A stretch of 12,681 nucleotides of DNA, taken from contig DASQNF010000031.1 of assembly GCA_035645115.1 (NCBI GenBank), positions 1 through 12,681 on the forward strand, written 5' to 3'. The notes beneath the pieces were generated by a model. The model saw only the letters and a program-made list of their open reading frames with translations. It ran no database searches and was not told where the DNA came from. Of the stretch, positions 7,209 through 12,207 are shown piece by piece. Both the position numbers and the translations under genes were made by a program. Source of the DNA: JACVRW01 sp035645115 (GTDB taxonomy: Bacteria; Actinomycetota; Thermoleophilia; Solirubrobacterales; Thermoleophilaceae). Positions within the stretch are counted from its first letter, which is position 1, and each line of letters opens with the position of its first letter.

Positions 7209-7229
7209 CCCGCCCCTATATTGGGCGGG
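7209..7229 (+). promoter_or_regulatory. Perfect 7-bp hairpin abutting the start codon at 7230
   Basis: CCCGCCC at 7209-7215 pairs with GGGCGGG at 7223-7229 around an AT-rich loop CTATATT, ending on the base before ATG 7230. In read-through RNA from the EF-G-like gene it would sit directly on the ribosome entry site, and it could also help stop transcription. The pairing is visible in the sequence; any regulatory effect is inference. Confidence 0.45.
7217..7222 (+). promoter_or_regulatory. Candidate -10 box for a leaderless transcript of the zinc-ribbon gene
   Basis: TATATT matches the -10 consensus TATAAT at five of six bases and is the only AT-rich island here. The A of ATG 7230 lies 8 bases after the box, a normal distance to a transcription start, so the mRNA could begin at or next to the start codon. 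No Shine-Dalgarno precedes this ATG, which fits. No convincing -35 box is visible 16-18 bases upstream. Confidence 0.45.
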
Positions 7230-8009
7230 ATGAGGAAGGAGCTCCGGCCGGTCCACGACATCGTCAGCTGCGACGTCTGCGGCCGCACGATCCTCAAGGG
7301 CGAGCGCACGGAGTGGTACCTGGCGCCCGGCGGCCAGCGCCATCAGGTCTGCGACCTTTGTGCGGTGCGGGCGCTCCATCACGGCTGGATCCGCGAGTCG
7401 GCGGCCGGGGAGACGCCGGCACGCGCCCCGCGCAACGAGCAGGGCCGCGGCGTCTTCGGGCGGCTGCGGCGACGCGGCGGTGGTGGGGGGCCCCCCGAGC
7501 CCCCGCAGGGACCTGCGCCCGAGGAGGCGGAGCTCGCCGGGCAGGAGGCCATGTACGGCTCCGGGGCGGGCGTGGAGCCGGCGGAGTACCCGGACTCGGA
7601 GGAGGCCGGGCCCGCACAGCGCCCGCGGCCGCGCTCGCGCCCGAAGGACCCGCGCCACGTGCGAGCCGTGCCCACCACCGCCGAGGTCAAGGTCGACCGC
7701 GCGCTCGACCTCTTCAACGGCTCGGACCATCAGCGCACGATCGCGGGGCTCGCGCGCACGCTCGGGCCGGCCTGGGTGAGCGCCCAGCCCGACCCCGCTC
7801 AGCCGAGCGCTGTGTCGCTGCTGGTGGCGTGGGAGCTCTCGTGGTACCGCTACCGGGTGGACCTGGGCGACGAGGCAGATCCGGTGATGATGCTCGACAA
7901 GGGGGAGGAGCTCGCGCAGATCGACGAGACCCTGCTCGACTGGAACGCGGCGTTGGACGCCGAGGGCCGGGTGGTCGCGGCCGTGGGCGAGGGAGGGGCT
8001 GAAGGGTGA
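7230..8009 (+). CDS. Zinc-ribbon-containing hypothetical protein (259 aa)
   Basis: I do not recognise a named family. Three parts are visible. Residues 1-55 hold two CxxC pairs, C14-D-V-C17 and C41-D-L-C44, separated by 23 residues, a treble-clef or zinc-ribbon-like metal site. Residues about 60-145 form a low-complexity linker rich in Pro, Gly, Glu and Arg with a run of five glycines. Residues about 150-259 form a predicted mainly helical domain containing WELSWYRYRVDL and an acidic tail region. There is no signal peptide or membrane segment. ATG 7230 was preferred over an in-frame TTG at 7221, which lies inside a hairpin and would add only three residues. The stop overlaps the next gene by GTGA. 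The CxxC pairs suggest structural zinc and possibly nucleic-acid or protein contacts; function is unknown. Confidence 0.82.
   Translation: MRKELRPVHDIVSCDVCGRTILKGERTEWYLAPGGQRHQVCDLCAVRALHHGWIRESAAGETPARAPRNEQGRGVFGRLRRRGGGGGPPEPPQGPAPEEAELAGQEAMYGSGAGVEPAEYPDSEEAGPAQRPRPRSRPKDPRHVRAVPTTAEVKVDRALDLFNGSDHQRTIAGLARTLGPAWVSAQPDPAQPSAVSLLVAWELSWYRYRVDLGDEADPVMMLDKGEELAQIDETLLDWNAALDAEGRVVAAVGEGGAEG
7485..7496. repeat. G6C6 homopolymer palindrome inside the zinc-ribbon gene linker
   Basis: Six G (7485-7490) are followed directly by six C (7491-7496), coding Gly-Gly-Pro-Pro in the low-complexity linker. It is a perfect 12-bp palindrome of two homopolymers, prone to slippage and to sequencing error. 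The frame is intact in this copy. Confidence 0.7.
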
Positions 8010-8209
8010 TCTACTGCGTGGTGCCGCAGGCGCTCGCGGACGAGCTGTACGACAGGCTCGCCGACTACTACAGCGAGGATCCTCACGTGGAGGTGATCGT
8101 CGACCGCCGCGGCCAGGGCGGAGAGCCGGGCGACCATCCGTCCTACGACGATCGCCGCCGGCGGCGCGCCAAGGGCAGCTTCCCGCCGATCGAGCCGCCC
8201 GTCGCCTAG
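8006..8209 (+). CDS. Small hypothetical protein (67 aa)
   Basis: This short protein opens with MIYCVVPQALADELYDRLAD, continues with a predicted strand VEVIVDRR, and ends in a disordered Arg/Pro-rich tail (RRRRR, then SFPPIEPP). The pattern of a strand, a helix and a second strand suggests a small alpha/beta unit. I recall similar short proteins with the MIYCVVP-type start in related actinobacteria but no assigned function. The GTG start overlaps the TGA of the zinc-ribbon gene by four bases and is preceded by GGAGG at 7992-7996, nine bases upstream, so both start and translational coupling are well supported. Its stop overlaps the next start by one base. Confidence 0.8.
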   Translation: MIYCVVPQALADELYDRLADYYSEDPHVEVIVDRRGQGGEPGDHPSYDDRRRRRAKGSFPPIEPPVA

Positions 8210-8622
8210 TGGGCGCGGTAAAGGTGGTCGTCCACGTGGACGGCGGCTCGCGCGGCAACCCGGGGCCCGCCGCCGTGGCGGCGGTGGCCTCCTCGGCCGA
8301 CGGGGAGCCGCTCGCGGAGCGAAGCGAGTACATCGGCGAGGCGACCAACAACGTCGCGGAGTACCGCGCGCTGATGCTCGGCCTCGCGCTCGCGCGCGAG
8401 CTCGGGGCGGAGGAGGTCGAGGTAGTGAACGACTCGGAGCTCGTGGCGCGTCAGATCGGCGGCGAGTACAAGGTCAAGCACGCCGCACTCAAGCCGCTCT
8501 TCCTCGAGGCGATGGGCGAGCTGCGGAGCTTCGACAAGTGGGCGGTGCGCCCGGTGCGCCGGGCGCAGAACGCCAGGGCCGACGAGCTCGTGAACGAGGC
8601 GCTCGACGACGCGCTTGGCTAG
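8209..8622 (+). CDS. RNase HI-like protein
   Basis: A 137-residue protein of the ribonuclease HI fold, which cleaves the RNA strand of RNA-DNA hybrids using two metal ions. It opens with VDGGSRGNPGPAAVA and keeps the four acidic active-site positions: Asp11, Glu51 in NNVAEYRAL, Asp75 in NDSELV, and Asp125 in NARADELVNEAL. It is thus probably active. It belongs to the short actinobacterial/archaeal-like branch that lacks the basic handle loop of E. coli RnhA. The GTG start shares one base with the upstream TAG stop (TAGTG), implying reinitiation; no Shine-Dalgarno is seen. Genes of this kind also occur fused to other domains elsewhere; here it stands alone in a four-gene run. Confidence 0.9.
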   Translation: MGAVKVVVHVDGGSRGNPGPAAVAAVASSADGEPLAERSEYIGEATNNVAEYRALMLGLALARELGAEEVEVVNDSELVARQIGGEYKVKHAALKPLFLEAMGELRSFDKWAVRPVRRAQNARADELVNEALDDALG

Positions 8623-9007
8623 TCACGCCCGAGCCGGCGCTGCCGGCGAGCGGGAGCGCCGCACGGCGCTCGGGGAGGCGAAGCGGAGGCTCGACCGGCT
8701 CGCCCTCTACCCCGAGCCCGTCCGCATCGAGGGCGTTCGCATCCGGGTGACCCCATGGCTCTTCCGGGTCCCGGGCTTCCGCCGCTTTCGCGCCTACGCC
8801 ACGCGCCGCAACATCTGGCTGAAGCGCCCACGGCTCGACGAGCAGCTGATCGTGCACGAGCTCTGCCACGTCTGGCAGCTCCAGCACGAGCCGCTGCGCG
8901 TCTGGCTCTCCTACGCGCGCCCCTCGACCTTCAGCCGCGACCGGCGCGCATACCGGTCGAACCGCTACGAGGCCGAGGCGCGCCAGGCGGCCGGCCAGGG
9001 CGGGTGA
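8615..9007 (+). CDS. Putative HExxH zinc metallopeptidase, small (about 130 aa)
   Basis: The key sequence is H81-E-L-C-H85-V-W-Q, the HExxH zinc motif of metallopeptidases, preceded by a hydrophobic strand (EQLIV). A downstream NRYEAEA with Glu119 and Glu121 could supply the third ligand, as in gluzincin-like or SprT-like proteins. The N-terminal 45 residues are Arg/Ala/Glu-rich, and no signal peptide is visible, suggesting a cytoplasmic location. The start is the least certain part: TTG 8615 overlaps the RNase H-like gene by eight bases and has no clear ribosome binding site; a later start such as GTG 8747 would remove much of the domain's first strands. No exact family is assigned. It converges on the TetR gene with a 13-base gap. 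Confidence 0.72.
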   Translation: MASHARAGAAGERERRTALGEAKRRLDRLALYPEPVRIEGVRIRVTPWLFRVPGFRRFRAYATRRNIWLKRPRLDEQLIVHELCHVWQLQHEPLRVWLSYARPSTFSRDRRAYRSNRYEAEARQAAGQGG

Positions 9008-9020
9008 GGGCTCTCCGGCG

Positions 9021-9608
9021 CTAGCGGTGGCGCTCGATCAGCGCCCGCGCCATCGCCTTGGCGCGCTGCGCCGCCTGGGCGTCGCCTTCTGCGGCGGAGA
9101 CGATCGCGCCCTTCATCAGGATGTGCCAGGAGCGTGCGAAGGACTCGGGGTCGCTCAGCGCGGCCTCCTCTGCGAGCCGGCGCACGATCAAGCGGATGTT
9201 CTCGAGATGGCGCACGGAAGCCTCGCCGGCCGGGTGCGCGCTGCCCATCTCGAGCAGCACGTTGATGAACGAGCAAGCCTCGAAGTCGGCGCGCCCGAAC
9301 CACTCGTCGAAGGCGTCGAAGATCGCGAGCAGCCGCTCCTCGGGGTTGCCGCCGCGCCGCCTGGCCTCGGTCTCGACCCAGTCGCGCGTCCAGCGCCGCT
9401 CGCGGTCCTGGAGGAAGGCCACGACCAGCTCGTCCTTCGAGGGGAAGTGGCGGTACAGGGTCGCCTTGGCGACTCCGGCGCTCTGCACGACCTCGTCGAT
9501 GCCGACGTCGCGGATCCCGCGGCGGGAGAAGAGCCGGTAGGCGGCTTCGAGGATCCGCTCGCGGGCTGCGGCACGTGTGGGCGGCGCGGCAGCAGGAGCC
9601 TCGGGCAT
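9021..9608 (-). CDS. TetR-family transcriptional regulator
   Basis: A 195-residue regulator with the standard TetR layout. The N-terminal DNA-binding domain begins with RERILEAAYRLFSRRGIRDV, followed by the helix-turn-helix IDEVVQSAGVAKATLYRHF at residues 37-55 and the usual SKDEL. The C-terminal part is a helical ligand and dimer domain whose ligand cannot be told from sequence. Such proteins are mostly repressors released by a small molecule. The ATG at 9608 was chosen because a near-consensus -10 box ends six bases upstream, suggesting a leaderless mRNA, and because the domain starts normally from it. A palindrome fit for a TetR dimer lies in its own promoter, so autoregulation is likely. 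It diverges from a DUF2294/MpsC-like gene that may share the operator. Confidence 0.92.
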   Translation of the reverse strand: MPEAPAAAPPTRAAARERILEAAYRLFSRRGIRDVGIDEVVQSAGVAKATLYRHFPSKDELVVAFLQDRERRWTRDWVETEARRRGGNPEERLLAIFDAFDEWFGRADFEACSFINVLLEMGSAHPAGEASVRHLENIRLIVRRLAEEAALSDPESFARSWHILMKGAIVSAAEGDAQAAQRAKAMARALIERHR

Positions 9609-9614
9609 CGCGAG

Positions 9615-9643
9615 ATCATAACCTAGACAGACCAGTCTGTCTC
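9615..9643 (-). promoter_or_regulatory. Promoter of the tetR gene
   Basis: Read on the reverse strand, GAGACA (complement of 9638-9643; four of six to TTGACA) is followed after 17 bases by TATGAT (complement of 9615-9620; five of six to TATAAT). The distance from the -10 box to ATG 9608 is six bases, so the transcript would start at or beside the start codon. The operator palindrome fills the spacer. Confidence 0.6.
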
Positions 9644-9652
9644 TGATAGAAC
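9624..9652 (+). promoter_or_regulatory. Possible forward promoter of the DUF2294/MpsC-like gene
   Basis: TAGACA at 9624-9629 (five of six to TTGACA) is followed after 17 bases by TAGAAC at 9647-9652 (four of six to TATAAT, lacking the final T). It would start transcription about three bases before ATG 9662. The -10 box is weak, so this is tentative. The operator overlaps its -35 box and spacer. Confidence 0.4.
9625..9642. promoter_or_regulatory. Palindromic operator, probably for the TetR regulator
   Basis: AGACAGACCAGTCTGTCT is an 18-bp inverted repeat with eight of nine base pairs matching; only the central pair fails. Size and symmetry are typical for a TetR dimer or dimer pair. It lies between the -35 and -10 boxes of the tetR promoter and across the possible forward promoter, in the 53-bp divergent gap. 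Binding by this regulator is inferred from position. Confidence 0.75.
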
Positions 9653-9661
9653 CGGCGGCTC

Positions 9662-10048
9662 ATGGCCGTCGAGCGAACCTCTCCGCTGCGAGTGGTCGGG
9701 AGCCCCCAGGTGGAGCTGCCGCCGTCGCGCCTGCATCGGGTCACCGATGCGCTGGTCGGCTTCTACGCGGCCCACTACGGTCGTGGGCCCACGAGGGCCA
9801 AGTCGTTCCTGCTTGAGGACACGCTCGTCTGCGTCATGCAGGAGGCGTTCGTGGACCTCGAGCGCGTGTTCATGCGACACGGCAACGAGGAGCTCGTGCG
9901 TCAGATCAGGGTCGACTTCCACGGGGCCATGCGGCGCGAGCTCGAGCAGCTCGTCGAGGAGGCGAGCGGCTGCCGGGTCGAGGCAAGCGCCGTGGAGGTC
10001 TCGTTCGACCCTGAGGCAGTCACCGCAACCTTCACGGTCGCCCGGTAG
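9662..10048 (+). CDS. DUF2294 / MpsC-like protein
   Basis: A 128-residue soluble protein that matches the DUF2294 pattern (Pfam family MpsC, from memory). It has a leading helix, then YGRGPTRAKSFLLEDTLVCV with G40-R-G-P-T44, a helical middle ending HGNEELVRQIRVDFHGAM, and a closing VEASAVEVSFDPEAVTATFTV. Family members occur in many Gram-positive bacteria, and one was linked to a membrane-potential system; the biochemical role is unclear. No membrane helix is visible. ATG 9662 has only a weak GGCGG upstream. It diverges from tetR with a shared palindrome between, so it is the best candidate target of that regulator. Its last 17 bases overlap the end of the membrane-protein gene on the other strand. 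Confidence 0.82.
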   Translation: MAVERTSPLRVVGSPQVELPPSRLHRVTDALVGFYAAHYGRGPTRAKSFLLEDTLVCVMQEAFVDLERVFMRHGNEELVRQIRVDFHGAMRRELEQLVEEASGCRVEASAVEVSFDPEAVTATFTVAR

Positions 10049-11015
10049 CTCGCTCCGCGTGAGCGGGGGCGGGGTTCGCCCTCGCTCGTCGCACGCGTGC
10101 CCGGCGGCGCAGCAACCAGAGCCGGTCGGCGCCCGCCCAGGCTGCGAAGCAGAGCCCGCCGAGCGTGCCCGTGACGGTCATCAGCAGGCCGGCCGCCGCG
10201 GCGGCCGCGACCCCCTGGCTCCCCAGGATCAGCACGGCGGCGGCTGCGCCGACGCTGGGCCCGACGGGCAGCTGGCCGAGCGTGGCCACGGCGATCAGCA
10301 CCGCGACCGCATCGAAAAACGAGGCGTCCACGCCGACCGCGCGGAGCAGCAGCCAGTTGCGAAAGATCTGCGCGAACACCGCCACCAGCACGAACCCGAT
10401 CACCCGGCTGCCGCCGCCGACGCTGCGGAGCACCGCCAGGCCGCGCCAGAGCTCGCGCCCCTTGCGCAGCGCGAGCCGGCGCAGCCCTACGCTGAGCGTC
10501 CCGACGACTGCGAACCCGACGATTGGCAGCCACCACGGCAAGCCGAGCGGGGCGACCAGAGTGAACGAGGCGAGCGCGGCGAGCATCGCCTCGACGGCGA
10601 GGATCGGAAACTCGGCCGCCACCAGGGTCGGCACTTGAGGAGAGACCTCCGGCGAAGAGCGCCGCAGCGCCGCGATCCGTGCGGCCACGCCCAGGTTGCC
10701 GTTGATCACGCTCCCCAGCACCTGCATGCTCGACGCCCGGTAGAGCACCCGTCGTGCGACCCTCCCGCCGGCCGCCTCGATCGTGAGGTGCCAAGCTTCG
10801 CTGCGCGCCACCAGCCCCATGACCTGCAGCAGCACCGTCGCGGCAAGCACCCACGCGGAGGCGCTCGACAGGGCAGTGGAGAACTCCTCGCGCCGGCCGG
10901 CCAGCAGCAGGATCAGCACGGCGGCTGTGACGAGCGAGCCTACGACCGTCATCAGCGCGCGGTGGCGGCGGAAGAAGTCGCGAGCCCGCGTGCCGGGCTT
11001 TGCGAGGCGACTCAC
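10032..11015 (-). CDS. Integral membrane protein, YbhN / lysylphosphatidylglycerol synthase TM-like (UPF0104)
   Basis: A 327-residue polytopic membrane protein. After a basic N-terminus (TRARDFFRRHR) come several hydrophobic segments, roughly eight: among them TVVGSLVTAAVLILLLAG, WVLAATVLLQVMGLVA, FPILAVEAMLAALASFTLV, WWLPIVGFAVVGTLS, VIGFVLVAVFAQIF, and glycine/alanine-rich helices near the C-terminus. Between them lie SMQVLGSVINGNLGVAARI and ATLGQLPVGPSVGAAAAVLI, whose conserved Asn/Gly and Pro-x-G pattern is typical of the LPG-synthase membrane domain family. Members flip or transfer lipids or glycolipids; this one has no attached synthase domain, so its substrate is unknown. It has a highly charged C-terminal tail. 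The GTG start at 11015 keeps the whole basic N-terminus. It follows a small gene after 28 bases and may share its transcript. Confidence 0.85.
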   Translation of the reverse strand: MSRLAKPGTRARDFFRRHRALMTVVGSLVTAAVLILLLAGRREEFSTALSSASAWVLAATVLLQVMGLVARSEAWHLTIEAAGGRVARRVLYRASSMQVLGSVINGNLGVAARIAALRRSSPEVSPQVPTLVAAEFPILAVEAMLAALASFTLVAPLGLPWWLPIVGFAVVGTLSVGLRRLALRKGRELWRGLAVLRSVGGGSRVIGFVLVAVFAQIFRNWLLLRAVGVDASFFDAVAVLIAVATLGQLPVGPSVGAAAAVLILGSQGVAAAAAAGLLMTVTGTLGGLCFAAWAGADRLWLLRRRARVRRARANPAPAHAERATGRP

Positions 11016-11021
11016 GGCGTG

Positions 11022-11045
11022 AGACCGCTAGGCGATGCTCGGTCT
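11022..11045 (-). repeat. Short inverted repeat between two reverse-strand genes
   Basis: AGACCG at 11022-11027 is complementary to CGGTCT at 11040-11045, and an overlapping CGCTAG at 11026-11031 matches CTAGCG at 11044-11049. The repeat spans the stop of the 70-residue gene and the leader of the membrane-protein gene. It may form a weak hairpin; function unknown and chance is possible. Confidence 0.3.
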
Positions 11046-11256
11046 AGCGCGGGCGACGCTTCCGAACGTCGGCCTGGCGTTTCGCCGCCGCGGTTTGGCG
11101 GGTGCTCTCGCGCTCGCGCTCGTATCCCTCGCGCTCCACCTTGCCCGACTTGCGCACCTCGTCGTTGCGCGCTGCGACGCGTTCCCTCGTCTCCTTCCAG
11201 GCCGACTCGCCGCGGGCCGAGGACTGCCAGTCGGCGCTGTCGCTCTGCTTGCTCAT
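11044..11256 (-). CDS. Small, highly charged hypothetical protein (70 aa)
   Basis: I do not recognise this protein. Nearly half of its 70 residues are charged (about 14 Arg, 6 Lys, 9 Glu, 4 Asp), and it is net basic. It has two tryptophans near the N-terminus (ADWQSSARGESAW) and almost no other large hydrophobic residues. The likely state is a long helix or disordered chain, possibly binding nucleic acid or another protein. The start is supported by AAGGA (complement of 11265-11269), eight bases before ATG 11256. The membrane-protein gene follows after 28 bases on the same strand. The 113 bases upstream (11257-11369) hold no gene; I see no confident promoter there. Confidence 0.65.
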   Translation of the reverse strand: MSKQSDSADWQSSARGESAWKETRERVAARNDEVRKSGKVEREGYERERESTRQTAAAKRQADVRKRRPR

Positions 11257-11369
11257 GCATTCCGTCCTTGCGGCTCCCAGGGGGATTCGGCCACTGGGGG
11301 GCGCAGGGAGCGCGACACCCCGACTGTGGAAACTGCTGTGACCAGGATAACGGCACCCCGCGCCGGCGC

Positions 11370-11567
11370 TCAGTCGCGCCCGTGCCGGACCCAGACGACC
11401 TGACCCGGATTCACGCCGAGCCGCTCGCCGCCGTTCGCCTCTTCGAGCCAGGCGAGCGTGCCGGCGCTGCTGCGCGCCGCGTTCTCGAGCTGCTTGGCCA
11501 CGTGGTCGACTTCGCCGTCGATCTCGAGCATCTCGCCGGTGGCGAGCAGCAGGCTGGTGGTTGCCAC
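11370..11567 (-). CDS. Small hypothetical protein (65 aa)
   Basis: An unrecognised small protein that looks like a compact alpha/beta unit: two short strands (TTSLLLATGEMLEID), a helix (EVDHVAKQLENAARSS), strand LAWLEEANGGERLG, and final strand NPGQVVWVRHG. The layout resembles small single-domain proteins common in actinobacteria; a link to DUF3107-like folds is only a guess. GTG 11567 is chosen because AAGGA (complement of 11574-11578) lies six bases upstream. A longer frame from GTG 11624 would add 19 residues that cover this ribosome binding site and look non-conserved in character. It diverges from the GNAT gene; the 94 bases between them show no confident promoter. Confidence 0.68.
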   Translation of the reverse strand: MATTSLLLATGEMLEIDGEVDHVAKQLENAARSSAGTLAWLEEANGGERLGVNPGQVVWVRHGRD

Positions 11568-11573
11568 TCCGGG

Positions 11574-11578
11574 TCCTT
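11574..11578 (-). promoter_or_regulatory. Ribosome binding site deciding the start at 11567
   Basis: On the reverse strand AAGGA lies six bases before GTG 11567. It favours the 65-residue protein over the 84-residue version that starts at GTG 11624. Confidence 0.6.
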
Positions 11579-11661
11579 GGGTCTCGGGGGCCGGGAGTCT
11601 AATCGCGCTTACCTGGTAGACCACGGCGCGTGCGCCTCGCCCCGGCCGCAGCGAACGCCCG

Positions 11662-12135
11662 ATGACCCGAGCGCCCGAGCCGGCCGTGCGCCGCGCGGAG
11701 GCCGTCGACGCCGATCAGGTCGGCCGGCTGCTCCACGACTTCAACACCGAGTTCGGCGATGTCACGCCCGGCCCTGAGCGCCTGGCGTCACGCGTGCGGC
11801 AGTTGCTCGCCGGTGGGGAGACGGCCGTGCTGCTCGGAGGCGAGGGCCCCGACGGGCTGGCGGTGCTGCGCTTCCGTCCCTCGCTCTGGACGCAAGCGCT
11901 AGAGTGCTACCTCGCGGAGCTCTACGTAGCCCCGGAGCGGCGCGGGCGCGGGCTCGGACGGGCGCTCATGGAAGCCGCGATCGAGCTGGCGCGGGAGGAG
12001 GGCGCCGACCGCATGGACCTCGGCACGAGCGAGGACGACGTGGCCGCGCGCGCCCTCTATGAGAGCCTTGGCTTCGTCAGCCGCGAAGGCGGGCCGGACG
12101 GGCCGGTCACCTACTTCTACGAGCGCGAGCTGTGA
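11662..12135 (+). CDS. GNAT-family N-acetyltransferase
   Basis: A 157-residue, single-domain GNAT enzyme that moves an acetyl group from acetyl-CoA to an amine of an unknown substrate. Motif A is clear: a strand ELYVAPE followed by the pyrophosphate-binding loop R93-R-G-R-G-L-G-R100 and helix ALMEAAIELAREEGA. Motif B follows as DLGTSEDDVAARALYESLGF, whose ending is typical of the CoA-contacting region. The N-terminal part carries AVRRAEAVDADQVGRLLHDF, the usual first strand and helix. ATG 11662 has no clear ribosome binding site but begins the domain at the right place. Substrate cannot be told. An SDR gene follows after 72 bases on the same strand. Confidence 0.92.
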   Translation: MTRAPEPAVRRAEAVDADQVGRLLHDFNTEFGDVTPGPERLASRVRQLLAGGETAVLLGGEGPDGLAVLRFRPSLWTQALECYLAELYVAPERRGRGLGRALMEAAIELAREEGADRMDLGTSEDDVAARALYESLGFVSREGGPDGPVTYFYEREL

Positions 12136-12186
12136 GCGGCGCCCACGCCGGCGCTCCACCGCGCAGCCGGTCGGCTTGCCTGCGGC

Positions 12187-12207
12187 GCCGCCGGGTACCC
12201 GGGCGGC
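12187..12207 (+). promoter_or_regulatory. GC-rich hairpin abutting the SDR start codon
   Basis: GCCGCC at 12187-12192 pairs with GGCGGC at 12202-12207, and the inner bases include the perfect 12-bp palindrome CCGGGTACCCGG (12191-12202) as an alternative pairing. The structure ends on the base before ATG 12208. It leaves no room for a Shine-Dalgarno. Regulatory effect is inference. Confidence 0.4.

Noticed and set aside
7485..7496. Phase-variable switch at the G6C6 tract
   Set aside because: The tract is short, the frame is intact, and it codes a flexible linker. One copy gives no evidence of length variation.
6978..8351. A 457-codon reverse open frame across the end of the EF-G-like gene and the zinc-ribbon gene
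   Set aside because: It overlaps well-supported forward genes with domain motifs and overlapping junctions; the product is low-complexity.
11257..11369. A hidden gene or small RNA in the 113-base gap
   Set aside because: No frame with a credible start and protein-like composition, and no strong hairpin with U-tract on either strand; the AT-richer patch near 11340-11353 gives no convincing promoter pair.
9747..11777. A 676-codon forward open frame across the MpsC-like, membrane-protein and small-protein genes
   Set aside because: It runs through four genes on both strands that have clear features; its product is a Ser/Arg/Pro-rich shadow with no domain.
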